Of a stretch of 25,217 nt of DNA, positions 14,826-22,746 are shown in pieces; positions within the stretch are counted from its first letter, which is position 1, and each line of letters starts with the position of its first letter. The position numbers and the translations under genes are program-made. The DNA lies in NCBI GenBank assembly GCA_050694015.1, contig JBOGWY010000261.1, forward strand, positions 1 through 25,217, written 5' to 3'. The notes beneath the pieces are model-generated. The model was not told the origin of the DNA. It ran no database searches and saw nothing but the letters and a program-made list of their open reading frames with translations. This DNA is from JBOGWY01 sp050694015. Its GTDB lineage: Bacteria; Actinomycetota; CADDZG01; WHSQ01.

Positions 14826-15394
14826 TGGGGGAGCGCAAGCACAAGGTCCTCATCGCCGAAGACGAAGCCATCATCCGGCTCGACCTGAAAGAGATGCTCG
14901 AGGAAGAGGGCATCGAGGTGGTCGGCGAGGCGTCCGACGGCGAGGGCGCCCTGCGCATCGCACGCGACGCGAAACCCGACCTCGTGATCATGGACATCAA
15001 GATGCCGGGCATGGACGGGCTCACCGCCGCCGAGAAGGTCATGGAAGAGGACCTCGGCGCGGTTCTGATCCTCACCGCGTTCTCGCAGAAGGACCTCGTT
15101 CAGCGCGCGGCGGAGGCCGGGGCGATGGGCTATCTCGTCAAACCGTTCCAGAAGTCCGATCTGATGCCTGCCATCGAGATCGCGATCGCCCGTCACGCCG
15201 AGCTCAAGGCGGTTAAGCAGGAGTCTGCCGACAAGGGCGAGCAACTCGAGACGCGCAAGTTCGTGGACCGCGCCAAGGGCAAGTTGATGGACGAGCACGG
15301 CATCACCGAGGCCGACGCGTTCCGCCAGATCCAGAAACGCGCGATGAACGAGCGCCGTTCGATGAAAGAGATCGCGCAGGAAATACTGTCGTAG
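14822..15394 (+). CDS. pdtaR: ANTAR-domain response regulator
   Basis: A 190-residue two-domain regulator. The receiver domain (about 8-125) has the acidic pair Glu13-Asp14, phospho-acceptor Asp58 in VIMDIKMPGMDG, the Thr of LILTAFSQ and the Lys of YLVKPF. The ANTAR domain (about 135-188) reads RAKGKLMDEHG--EADAFRQIQKRAMNERRSMKEIA, the RNA-binding antiterminator signature. This is the architecture of mycobacterial PdtaR (Rv1626), which is phosphorylated by the histidine kinase PdtaS. No kinase gene is in the window. Start is GTG at 14822 (4-bp overlap with the coiled-coil gene) or the ATG one codon later. The symbol is by architecture and could prove to be a paralogue. Confidence 0.88.
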   Translation: MMGERKHKVLIAEDEAIIRLDLKEMLEEEGIEVVGEASDGEGALRIARDAKPDLVIMDIKMPGMDGLTAAEKVMEEDLGAVLILTAFSQKDLVQRAAEAGAMGYLVKPFQKSDLMPAIEIAIARHAELKAVKQESADKGEQLETRKFVDRAKGKLMDEHGITEADAFRQIQKRAMNERRSMKEIAQEILS

Positions 15395-16407
15395 TGGCGC
15401 AAGCTCGGAAAGTTGTAGTCAGTGCGGTCGACTACCACACCGCGGGCGAGCCGTTCCGCATCGTGACGAGCGGCGCGGCACCTCTTCTAGGCAAGACGAT
15501 TCTGGACAAGAGGCGTTACGCGGCCGCAAACCTCGATCACATCCGGAAGCTTCTCGTATTCGAGCCGCGCGGCCACGCCGACATGTATGGGTGCTTCGTT
15601 ACGCAACCGGAAGACGACGGTGCCGACATCGGTGTGGTGTTCTTCCACAACGAGGGCTACAGCACTGCATGCGGGCACGGAACGATCGCGCTCGTCACAT
15701 GGGCTATCGAGAGCGGAGTGGTTCCGGCCGAGCAGGGCGAGACGCATGTGATCGTGGACGTCCCGTCGGGTCGTCTGCCGACCGTGGCGAAGGTCGAAAA
15801 CGGCAACGTGACGAAGGTCAAGTTCCGCAACGTGCCGTCCTTCGTCCTCCAGCGAGAGGTCGCGGTGACCACAAGCGCGGGGGAGATGACTGCCGACGTC
15901 GCGTTCGGGGGAGCGTTCTACGCGAGCGTCGATGCACGGGCTCTCGGCCTCACCGTCGAACCACAGAACCTCGACCGCCTCATAGCCCTCGGGCGCGAGA
16001 TCAAGCACGCGATCGAAGGGGCCCACAAGGTGGTGCACCCGCTCGAGCCGGAGCTACGGGATGTCTACGGCGTGATCTTCTTCGAGCATCTGGCGGACGG
16101 GGAGCCGCTACACCAGCGGAACGTCACGATCTTCGCCGACGGCGAGGTGGACCGGTCTCCATGCGGAAGCGGGACCTCGGCCCGCCTTGCGGTGCTCGAT
16201 GCCCGTAGCGAACTCCCTCGGGGCAAGAAGCTTCGCCACGGCAGCATCGTGGGGACTGAATTCGTCGGATCCGTCATCGGAGAGGCGAGGGTCGCCGACA
16301 TCGCCGGGGTGATCACGGAGGTGGAGGGCTCCGCCCAGCTGGCCGGCTACCACCAGTTCGTCCTGGAGCCGGACGACCCCCTCCCCGAGGGATTCATCCT
16401 CCGCTAG
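15394..16407 (+). CDS. Proline racemase-family enzyme
   Basis: A 337-residue cytoplasmic enzyme of the proline racemase / 4-hydroxyproline 2-epimerase family. Both catalytic cysteines are present: Cys93 in TACGHGTIAL and Cys257 in DRSPCGSGTSAR. trans-3-Hydroxyproline dehydratases of the same family replace one of them, so a two-base racemase or epimerase is more likely. DYHTAGEP at 13-20 is the usual N-terminal motif. Whether the substrate is proline or hydroxyproline cannot be read off. The GTG start shares one base with the stop of the ANTAR gene (TAGTG), so the two are likely co-transcribed. No terminator was found after it. Confidence 0.87.
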   Translation: MAQARKVVVSAVDYHTAGEPFRIVTSGAAPLLGKTILDKRRYAAANLDHIRKLLVFEPRGHADMYGCFVTQPEDDGADIGVVFFHNEGYSTACGHGTIALVTWAIESGVVPAEQGETHVIVDVPSGRLPTVAKVENGNVTKVKFRNVPSFVLQREVAVTTSAGEMTADVAFGGAFYASVDARALGLTVEPQNLDRLIALGREIKHAIEGAHKVVHPLEPELRDVYGVIFFEHLADGEPLHQRNVTIFADGEVDRSPCGSGTSARLAVLDARSELPRGKKLRHGSIVGTEFVGSVIGEARVADIAGVITEVEGSAQLAGYHQFVLEPDDPLPEGFILR

Positions 16408-16535
16408 GAGCCCCACCGGCGCCGCAGCAGCCAAGGATCAGGGTCCGGCGACCACGCTTGAACCCTACGACACATGTAGTAGATTTCGGTGTTGCTGTCC
16501 GGTTCGTCCTGGTACTCCGGGTACGACGGCAGTAG
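16408..16535. other. Gene-free stretch after the racemase gene
   Basis: No reading frame with a ribosome binding site, no RNA gene and no terminator was recognised here. The base composition is less GC-skewed than in coding sequence. Only short weak inverted repeats are seen. It leads into the liv promoter. Confidence 0.5.
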
Positions 16536-16563
16536 TGGACAGGGGGGAACGGCTGAGTAAACT
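16536..16563 (+). promoter_or_regulatory. Candidate promoter of the liv operon
   Basis: TGGACA (16536-16541, 5/6 to TTGACA) and TAAACT (16558-16563, 4/6 to TATAAT) are separated by 16 bp. The start of transcription should lie near 16570, giving a leader of about 90 nt before livK that includes the inverted repeat at 16579-16621. Confidence 0.6.
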
Positions 16564-16578
16564 AACGGGCGCTTCGTA

Positions 16579-16621
16579 GGGCCCCCAGCTCTGCGAACGC
16601 TTGTGGTTCAGCTGGGAGCCC
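16579..16621 (+). promoter_or_regulatory. Stem-loop in the livK leader
   Basis: GGGCCCCCAGCT (16579-16590) pairs with AGCTGGGAGCCC (16610-16621) with a single C-A mismatch, giving a 12-position stem and a 19-nt loop that can form a small GCG/CGC inner hairpin. No T tract follows directly, so it is less a terminator than a leader structure that could affect stability or regulation of the liv mRNA. Confidence 0.5.
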
Positions 16622-16661
16622 TTCTCGAACGGAGTTGGGTAGGCATAGCAAGGGGGAATGG

Positions 16662-17870
16662 ATGAGGAAGACGAAGTGGCTCTATCTGGTAGCCCTTCTG
16701 GGAGCGTTCTCGCTCATCGCGGCAGCGTGTGGTGGTGACGGTGGTGACGGTGACGGAGAAGTCGCGGGCGGCGACTGCACCTGGACCATCGCCACGATGG
16801 GCGCTCTGTCCGGTGACTTCGCATCGGTCGGTCGTCCGATCGCCGACGGTATCCAGTTCGCAGTGGACGAGGCCAACCAGGACCGCGACCTGCAGTGTGA
16901 GATCGCTTACACCGAGGAAGACAGCCAGGGCGACCCGAACCAGGCCCCGCAACTGGCCGAGAAGATCATCGGCGACGACACGGTCGTGTTCTGCGCGTGT
17001 CCGTACTTCTCCGGTGAGACGCTTGCCACGGGTTCCATCTTCAGCGACGCAGGTCTGGCGATCTCGGGTACCGGTACGAACGAGACGATCGACGAGCAGA
17101 ATTACGAGACCTGGTTCCGTGCGGTAGCGCCGGACAACATCCAGGCCGAGGTTGCCGCGCAGTACCTGGACGAGTCGATCGGTGCGAGCACCGTCGCCGT
17201 GATCCACGACAACCAGGACTACTCGAAGGGTCTGGCCGACGGTGTCGCCGAGAACCTCCAGGCGGAGGTCGTCGGTGGCAAGCCGTTCGTGATCAACCCC
17301 GACGAGACCGACTACTCGGCGGTTGTCGGAGAGGTCGTCGACGCGGCCCCGGACGCGGTCTTCTACGGTGGTTACACGCCGCAGGCCGGTCCGCTGGCGA
17401 AGCAGCTCGCAGAGGGGGGCTACAACGGTCCGTTCATGACCGACGATGGTTCGAAGGACCCGACGTTCGGCGGTCTCGCCGGCGCCGGCGCGGAGAACGC
17501 ACTGGCCAGCTGTCCGTGTGTCGACCCACTCCAGATCGACACGGCAACTGCGTTCGTCGAGGACATGCAGGCCGAGTACGGCAAGAACGCACCGGGCACG
17601 TTCGCGGCGGACATGTACGACGTCGTGAACATCACGTTCGATGCGCTCGAGGAGTACGACGGTGACGTTGAGGACATCGACGCCGTGCGCCAGCACGTGG
17701 TCGAGTTCTTCGATGCCGCCGAGGGCATCCAGGGCGTCGCCAAGGCTTATACGTGGGACGACACGGGTGAGTTCGAGGGTGGCCCCGAGGACGTCTGGAT
17801 CTACGAGTGGAACGCGAAGGTCGAGAACTTCACGTCACTCGGCCCGGCAGCGGAGCTCCTGGGAGGCTAG
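16662..17870 (+). CDS. livK: Branched-chain amino acid ABC transporter binding lipoprotein
   Basis: A 402-residue periplasmic-type binding protein (type I fold, Leu/Ile/Val family), anchored by a lipobox, LIAAAC, after a KTKW--LVALLGAFSLIAA signal peptide. A Gly/Asp-rich linker follows the lipid Cys. Family features are TIATMGALSGDFASVGRPIADG and VAVIHDNQDYSKG. The mature protein has six further cysteines, including CAC and CPC, unusual for the family. The ATG at 16662 has AGGGGG (16651-16656) 5 nt upstream; an upstream in-frame GTG lacks this. It is the first gene of the liv operon and is separated from livH by a perfect hairpin. The ligand could be another amino acid or a small amide. Confidence 0.9.
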   Translation: MRKTKWLYLVALLGAFSLIAAACGGDGGDGDGEVAGGDCTWTIATMGALSGDFASVGRPIADGIQFAVDEANQDRDLQCEIAYTEEDSQGDPNQAPQLAEKIIGDDTVVFCACPYFSGETLATGSIFSDAGLAISGTGTNETIDEQNYETWFRAVAPDNIQAEVAAQYLDESIGASTVAVIHDNQDYSKGLADGVAENLQAEVVGGKPFVINPDETDYSAVVGEVVDAAPDAVFYGGYTPQAGPLAKQLAEGGYNGPFMTDDGSKDPTFGGLAGAGAENALASCPCVDPLQIDTATAFVEDMQAEYGKNAPGTFAADMYDVVNITFDALEEYDGDVEDIDAVRQHVVEFFDAAEGIQGVAKAYTWDDTGEFEGGPEDVWIYEWNAKVENFTSLGPAAELLGG

Positions 17871-17903
17871 GGGAGCAACGCTCCGTAACGTGTGAGTAAC
17901 GAC

Positions 17904-17933
17904 GAGAGGGGGACCGAAAACGGTCCCCCTCTC
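17904..17933 (+). terminator. Perfect 13-bp hairpin between livK and livH
   Basis: GAGAGGGGGACCG and CGGTCCCCCTCTC pair without mismatch around an AAAA loop. The following AGCATTTCT is only weakly T-rich. In binding-protein operons such a hairpin usually stops part of the transcription or protects the upstream mRNA, so that the binding protein is made in excess over the membrane parts. Confidence 0.75.
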
Positions 17934-17988
17934 AGCATTTCTGATAAAAACCACCCTGCAATCACGCAGCAGATCGTTTGGGGGAGCG

Positions 17989-18933
17989 TTGGACTGCAAT
18001 TTCGGGGTACTGGGGGCCCAGTTCATCACGGGTGTGATCCTGGGATTCCTCTACGCATTGATCGCCCTGGGTTACACGATGGTCTACGGCGTCCTGAGGC
18101 TCATCAACTTCGCTCACGACGCGATCTTCATGATCGGGGGCGTTGCGGCCTTCATCGTCTTCGGGCAGATCCTCGACCTGCAGGGTCCGTTCACGGGGCC
18201 GAAGCTGTGGATGATCATCATCGGGGTCCTCCTCGTGGGAGGGATCGCATCGGCGGTGGCCGCAGTGGTACTGGAACGAACCGCCTACCGGCCGCTACGG
18301 CGACGTAACGCCGCGAGGCTCTCGTTCCTGATCAGCGCGATCGGTGCGTCGTTCTTCGCCACCTACCTGTTCCAGCAGGACTTCATCCTCGGCCCCGCGA
18401 AGCGGACGATGCCGACGATCCTCGATACGGGACGGGAAGCGTTCACCCTGACGATCTTCAGCTCCCGCGTGACCAGCCCGAAGATGCTGGTGGTTGTCGC
18501 AGCGATCGTCTCGCTCATCCTTCTGGACCGTTTGATCAATCAGACCCGCACGGGTCGCAGCATCCGGGCGCTCTCCGAAGACTCGGTCGCGGCACAGCTC
18601 ATGGGTGTGAACGTCGACCGCGTCATCGTGACTACGTTCGTGATCGGTGGATTCTTCGGCGGGATCGCCGGGTCCCTCTACGCGGTGCAGTTCGGCAACG
18701 TCGCGTGGAACATGGGCTTCATCCCCGGCATCAAAGCGTTCACCGCGGCCGTCCTCGGCGGTATCGGCAACATCCGCGGTGCGATGCTCGGTGGCGTCTT
18801 GCTCGGCCTGATCGAGAACCTCAGCACGGTGTGCATCGGTTCCGAGTGGAAGAACGTGATCGCGTTCACGCTCCTTCCGCTCGTCCTGATCTTCCGTCCG
18901 ACCGGCATCCTCGGTGAAAGGATCGGTGGGTAG
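17989..18933 (+). CDS. livH: Branched-chain amino acid ABC transporter permease LivH
   Basis: A 314-residue inner-membrane permease. It opens with the family signature GFLYALIALGYTMVYGVLRLINFAHDA and has about eight hydrophobic segments. The conserved region ALSEDSVAAQLMGVNVDRVI followed by FFGGIAGSLYAVQFG and KAFTAAVLGGIGNIRGA is the coupling segment that contacts the ATPases. The TTG at 17989 is the first plausible start; the GGGGGAG just upstream is too close (2 nt) for a normal ribosome site, so the start is uncertain by a few codons. The stop shares one base with the livM GTG. Confidence 0.9.
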   Translation: MDCNFGVLGAQFITGVILGFLYALIALGYTMVYGVLRLINFAHDAIFMIGGVAAFIVFGQILDLQGPFTGPKLWMIIIGVLLVGGIASAVAAVVLERTAYRPLRRRNAARLSFLISAIGASFFATYLFQQDFILGPAKRTMPTILDTGREAFTLTIFSSRVTSPKMLVVVAAIVSLILLDRLINQTRTGRSIRALSEDSVAAQLMGVNVDRVIVTTFVIGGFFGGIAGSLYAVQFGNVAWNMGFIPGIKAFTAAVLGGIGNIRGAMLGGVLLGLIENLSTVCIGSEWKNVIAFTLLPLVLIFRPTGILGERIGG

Positions 18934-20174
18934 TGGCGATCGCGGTCAAGAGGTCTGAACATCTGCGCGAGTACCTGCAGCGAACGACGCCGCGTCTCGC
19001 AAACGTCCTTCCCGACGGCGCCATCGACACCCTCAACGTTCCCTACCAGGGGTGGAAGACGATCAGTCGCTACTACATCAACTACGTGATCGCCGCGGCC
19101 CTCATGGCGAGCATCCCGTACTTGATGGAGAACGATCTCTTCCCCGTGCTCCAGGGTGGTTTCGGGGTCCAGGTCTTGTTCCTCACCGGCTACTGGATCC
19201 TCTTGACACTCGGACTGAGCGTCGTCGTCGGCATGGCAGGTCTGCTCGACCTCGGCTACGCGGCCTTCTTCATGATCGGTTCGTACACGACCGCGATGAT
19301 GACCGCCTCGGGGAGCCCGGATCAGTACCACATCGTCGAGTGGCCCACGTGGGCGTCGCTGCCGTTCGCGGTGTTCGTGTCGATGCTCGCGGGTCTCGCC
19401 CTCGGCATCCCCACCCTCCGTCTGCGAGGCGACTATCTCGCGATCGTGACGCTCGGGTTCCACGAGATCGTCCGCCAATCGGTCGCGAACCTGGCGATCC
19501 TGAATGGGTCGCGAGGGATCGCCGCCATCCCGCATCCCGAGGTCGGAGGCACCGATTTCGGGCTGGACGTAGAGAAGTACTGGTATTACCTGCTGATCCC
19601 CGCCATCATCCTGGCGACGATCATGATCCGGCACCTGGACAACTCGCGGGTGGGCCGCTACTGGGCGGCGATCCGAGAGGACGAGGTTGCCGCCGCTGCC
19701 ATGGGTGTCCCGGTGGTGAAATTGAAGGTCCTCGCGTTCGTGATCGGAGCGTCGGTCAGCGGCGTGGCGGGGTGGATCTACTCCGTCAAGATCAGCTACA
19801 TCGCCCCTAACAGTTTCCCGTTGCTGCTCTCGATCCTCGTCCTGTGCGCGGTCGTGATCGGCGGGCTGGGCAGCATCTCCGGCGCGGTCCTCGGGGCCAT
19901 CATCGTCGCCGCGCTTCCCGAGGTCGTTCGTGAGCTGTCCGGTGAAGAGGCGATCTTCGGCTTCGACGTCGAGACCGGACGCATCGCCGTGTTCGGCCTC
20001 CTCCTGGTCATCGTGATGATCTATAGACCGGGTGGCCTTCTCGCGGCGCGGCGACGGCGCACCGAGCTGTCCGAAGCAGACGTCGCCGAGATCGAGTACG
20101 ACGACGAGGCCGAATCGAGTGAGTCGGTCACGACCGCGAACGTCACGCGGCAAGACGCAGAGAAAGAAGGCTGA
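18933..20174 (+). CDS. livM: Branched-chain amino acid ABC transporter permease LivM
   Basis: A 413-residue permease that pairs with LivH. After a hydrophilic N-terminal region of about 50 residues come the membrane segments and the family motifs GLSVVVGMAGLLDLGYAAFFMIG, LRLRGDYLAIVTLGFHEI, and the coupling helix AAIREDEVAAAAMGVPV. The final 45 or so residues are a charged, Glu-rich cytoplasmic tail not needed for the fold. The GTG start overlaps the livH stop by one base (TAGTG) and its own TGA overlaps the livG ATG by one base, so the order H-M-G is read as one message. Confidence 0.92.
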   Translation: MAIAVKRSEHLREYLQRTTPRLANVLPDGAIDTLNVPYQGWKTISRYYINYVIAAALMASIPYLMENDLFPVLQGGFGVQVLFLTGYWILLTLGLSVVVGMAGLLDLGYAAFFMIGSYTTAMMTASGSPDQYHIVEWPTWASLPFAVFVSMLAGLALGIPTLRLRGDYLAIVTLGFHEIVRQSVANLAILNGSRGIAAIPHPEVGGTDFGLDVEKYWYYLLIPAIILATIMIRHLDNSRVGRYWAAIREDEVAAAAMGVPVVKLKVLAFVIGASVSGVAGWIYSVKISYIAPNSFPLLLSILVLCAVVIGGLGSISGAVLGAIIVAALPEVVRELSGEEAIFGFDVETGRIAVFGLLLVIVMIYRPGGLLAARRRRTELSEADVAEIEYDDEAESSESVTTANVTRQDAEKEG

Positions 20175-21034
20175 TGGCCGGCAACGGTTTCATGACGATC
20201 CAGAACGTCACGATGGAGTTCGGTGGTCTGCGTGCGCTTTCGGACGTCAACATCTCGATCGCCGAGGGCGAGATCTTCGGGCTGATCGGGCCCAACGGTG
20301 CCGGCAAGACCACTTTGTTCAACTGCGTCACCGGCGTCTACTCACCGACGTCCGGCACCGTCTCGTTCGCAGGCGACACCATCACCGGGAAACGTCCCGA
20401 CCAGATCGTTCAGATGGGCGTGTGCCGCACGTTCCAGCAGATCCGGCTGTTCCCGAACATGACGGCCCTGGAGAACGTCTTTATCGGCGTCGACGCTCGC
20501 CACAAGACGAGCGTCTTCGGCGCTATGTTCCGTGGCCCCCGGCACCACCAGGAGGAGCGCGACGGTGAGGACCGCGCGAACCAGCTGCTCGAATACTGCG
20601 GACTCCGCAAGTACGCCAACGACCTCGCCAAGAACCTCTCGTACGGCGACCAACGCCGCCTCGAGATCGCGCGCGCCCTCGGGACGCGTCCGAAGCTGTT
20701 GCTCCTCGACGAGCCCGCGGCGGGCATGAACCCGGTGGAGAAGAACGGCCTCCGAGAGCTCGTGCGGAAGATCCGCGACGAAGGCATCACCGTTCTTTTG
20801 ATCGAGCACGACATGAAGGTCGTCATGGGCCTGTCGGACCGTGTCGCGGTCCTCGACCACGGCGAGAAGATCGCGGAGGGTATCCCGGAGCATGTCCAGA
20901 AGGACCCGCGCGTGGTCGAGGCGTATCTCGGGTCGGGAGCCGGGGGACAGGCAGACGTCGCCGACACCCCGGCAGACGAGGCCGCCGAGGCCGCCGGGCA
21001 AGGCCCCGGTCAAGGAGGCGACGGTGGCCGGTAA
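20174..21034 (+). CDS. livG: Branched-chain amino acid ABC transporter ATPase LivG
   Basis: A 286-residue ABC ATPase. Walker A is GPNGAGKTT, the Q loop lies in CRTFQQIRLF, the signature is NLSYGDQRRLEIARAL (the LSYG form usual in LivG), Walker B with D loop is LLLLDEPAAGMNP, and the switch is IEHDMKVVM. The last 35 residues are Ala/Gly/Glu/Asp-rich and probably disordered, longer than in most LivG proteins. The ATG shares its A with the livM stop (TGATG). The 3' end overlaps livF by 11 bp and contains the livF ribosome site. Confidence 0.93.
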   Translation: MAGNGFMTIQNVTMEFGGLRALSDVNISIAEGEIFGLIGPNGAGKTTLFNCVTGVYSPTSGTVSFAGDTITGKRPDQIVQMGVCRTFQQIRLFPNMTALENVFIGVDARHKTSVFGAMFRGPRHHQEERDGEDRANQLLEYCGLRKYANDLAKNLSYGDQRRLEIARALGTRPKLLLLDEPAAGMNPVEKNGLRELVRKIRDEGITVLLIEHDMKVVMGLSDRVAVLDHGEKIAEGIPEHVQKDPRVVEAYLGSGAGGQADVADTPADEAAEAAGQGPGQGGDGGR

Positions 21035-21749
21035 GGCACTCCTCGAGCTCACGGACGTCCACGTCCGCTACGGCGTGATCGAGGCCGTCAAGGGCATCAG
21101 CCTAACGGTCAACGAGGGCGAGATCGTCGCGCTGATCGGCGGCAACGGTGCCGGCAAGACCACGACTCTGCGTGCGATCTCGATGGTGCACGGACCTTCT
21201 CACGGCGAGATCAACTTCGGGGGCGATGATGTGACGCGCTTCAAGAGCCATGACATCGTTGCCCGCGGCATCGTTCAGGTCCCGGAAGGCCGTCACATCT
21301 TCCCGAACATGTCCGTCACGGAGAACCTCGAGATGGGTGCGTTCAACACGAAGGGGTCGCGCGCCGAGTTCCAGGAGATAGCCGACCGCGTCTTCGACCT
21401 CTTCCCCGTCCTCAAGGAGCGTCGCCGCCAAGCGGGCGGAACGCTCTCCGGTGGTGAGCAGCAGATGCTCGCCATCGGTCGAGCGATGATGGCGAAGCCC
21501 AAGCTCCTCATGCTCGACGAGCCCTCGATGGGGCTCGCGCCGCAGGTGGTGGAGACGGTCTTCAACGTCATCGCCGAGATCAACAGTCAAGGCACCCCTA
21601 TCCTGTTGATCGAGCAGAATGCTCAGATGGCCCTGCAGGCAGCGAACCGCGGCTACGTTATCGAGACCGGCGAGATCGTCCTCGACGACGACGCCAAGAA
21701 GTTGCTGGGCAACGACCAGGTCCGGAAGGCTTACCTCGGCGAGGAGTAG
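21024..21749 (+). CDS. livF: Branched-chain amino acid ABC transporter ATPase LivF
   Basis: A 241-residue ABC ATPase, the usual LivF length. Walker A is GGNGAGKTT, the Q loop region is IVQVPEGRHIF (the LivF hallmark), the signature is LSGGEQQMLAIGRAM, Walker B is LLMLDEPSMGLAP, and the switch region is IEQNAQMAL. The GTG at 21024 is chosen because AAGGAGG (21012-21018) lies 5 nt upstream inside the end of livG; the longer open frame upstream is a shadow of livG. It forms the ATPase heterodimer with LivG and closes the five-gene liv set. Confidence 0.93.
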   Translation: MAGKALLELTDVHVRYGVIEAVKGISLTVNEGEIVALIGGNGAGKTTTLRAISMVHGPSHGEINFGGDDVTRFKSHDIVARGIVQVPEGRHIFPNMSVTENLEMGAFNTKGSRAEFQEIADRVFDLFPVLKERRRQAGGTLSGGEQQMLAIGRAMMAKPKLLMLDEPSMGLAPQVVETVFNVIAEINSQGTPILLIEQNAQMALQAANRGYVIETGEIVLDDDAKKLLGNDQVRKAYLGEE

Positions 21750-21779
21750 TAGTCACTTCCATCAGAGAAGGAGAGATCG

Positions 21780-22679
21780 ATGGGACATAACAGGCTCTTG
21801 CTACGACTGATATCGCTAGCAGCGGTCGCGCTCATCGTGTTCGCCGCGTGCGGCGAAGACGAGCCGCCCGCGTCGGAGACCGGCGGCGGCGACGGAGAGA
21901 ACGGTGCGGCCGCGGGAGACTTCACGCTGGCGACCGAAGGCCACCTGACGGTGGGGTCGGACATCCCGTACGCGCCCTTCGAGTTCGAAGACGACACCGG
22001 CGCCTACACCGGCTTCGACGTTGAGCTCGTACGCGCCGTCTCCGAGAAACTGGGCCTCGAGAACACCGACGATGACTGGCTCTCATTGAACTTCGACACG
22101 ATCTTCCTGCAACTACAGCGAGGAACGCGCTTCGACATCGTGGTCGCGGCTGTTACGGCGTATGCCCCCGAGGGCTCGCCGGCGTCCCAGACCGTCGCGG
22201 ATCGCAGGGAGCTCGTGGACTTCACGCTGCCGTACTACCCCTCGCTGCAATCCTTGACCGTGAACACGGACAAGACGCCGGACATCACGGGAGTGGACGC
22301 TCTGCCGGACGGCGCTCGGATCGCGGTGCAGAGCGCGACGACCGGTGCCTTCTACGCGCAGGAAACCCTCACTAGTGCTGAGCTCGTCGAGTTTCCGAAG
22401 GCGTCGCCGATGTACCAGGCTCTCCTGGCGGGACAAGTGGAAGGGGTCTTCAACGACCTCCCGGTCTCGATCGAGGCGGTTAAGGGGCAAGACAACCTCG
22501 AGGTGGTCGAGCAGGTCGAGACCGGCGAGGAATATGCGATGGCTGTGAACAAGGACAACCCGGCCCTCAAGGACGCCATCGACCAGGCACTCCAGGAGCT
22601 GTTCGACGATGGGACGTATGCGGAGATCTTCAAGAAGTATTTCCCGGATCAAGACTTGCCGGATTACGCGTCCGAGTAA
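21780..22679 (+). CDS. Polar amino acid ABC transporter binding lipoprotein
   Basis: A 299-residue solute-binding protein of family 3 (type II fold). Lipobox VFAAC follows a hydrophobic signal peptide, then comes a Gly/Glu linker. The domain begins LTVGSDIPYAPFEFED--GAYTGFDVELV, with the ligand Asp of the family, and includes VDFTLPYYPS, ARIAVQSATTG and a C-terminal GTYAEIFKKYF. This subfamily binds polar or charged amino acids such as Gln, Glu, His or Arg; the exact ligand is not readable. AAGGAG (21768-21773) lies 6 nt before the ATG. It starts only 30 bp after livF and is followed by a terminator-like hairpin, then its permease and ATPase genes. Confidence 0.92.
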   Translation: MGHNRLLLRLISLAAVALIVFAACGEDEPPASETGGGDGENGAAAGDFTLATEGHLTVGSDIPYAPFEFEDDTGAYTGFDVELVRAVSEKLGLENTDDDWLSLNFDTIFLQLQRGTRFDIVVAAVTAYAPEGSPASQTVADRRELVDFTLPYYPSLQSLTVNTDKTPDITGVDALPDGARIAVQSATTGAFYAQETLTSAELVEFPKASPMYQALLAGQVEGVFNDLPVSIEAVKGQDNLEVVEQVETGEEYAMAVNKDNPALKDAIDQALQELFDDGTYAEIFKKYFPDQDLPDYASE

Positions 22680-22695
22680 CGCACCAGAGCCAACG

Positions 22696-22732
22696 AGAAG
22701 CCCGTGCTCAACGCGCGGGCTTCTTTTCGTTT
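22696..22732 (+). terminator. Terminator-like hairpin after the binding-protein gene
   Basis: AGAAGCCCGTG (22696-22706) pairs with CGCGGGCTTCT (22714-22724), 11 positions with one U-G wobble, loop CTCAACG, followed by a T-rich tract TTTTCGTTTC. This fits an intrinsic terminator. As the permease gene begins 15 bp later in the same direction with no evident new promoter, it probably acts as a partial terminator. Confidence 0.8.
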
Positions 22733-22746
22733 CATAAGGAGGAGAG

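Noticed and set aside
16408..16535. Short ORFs before the liv promoter
   Set aside because: None has a ribosome site or coding-like composition, and none extends a neighbour.
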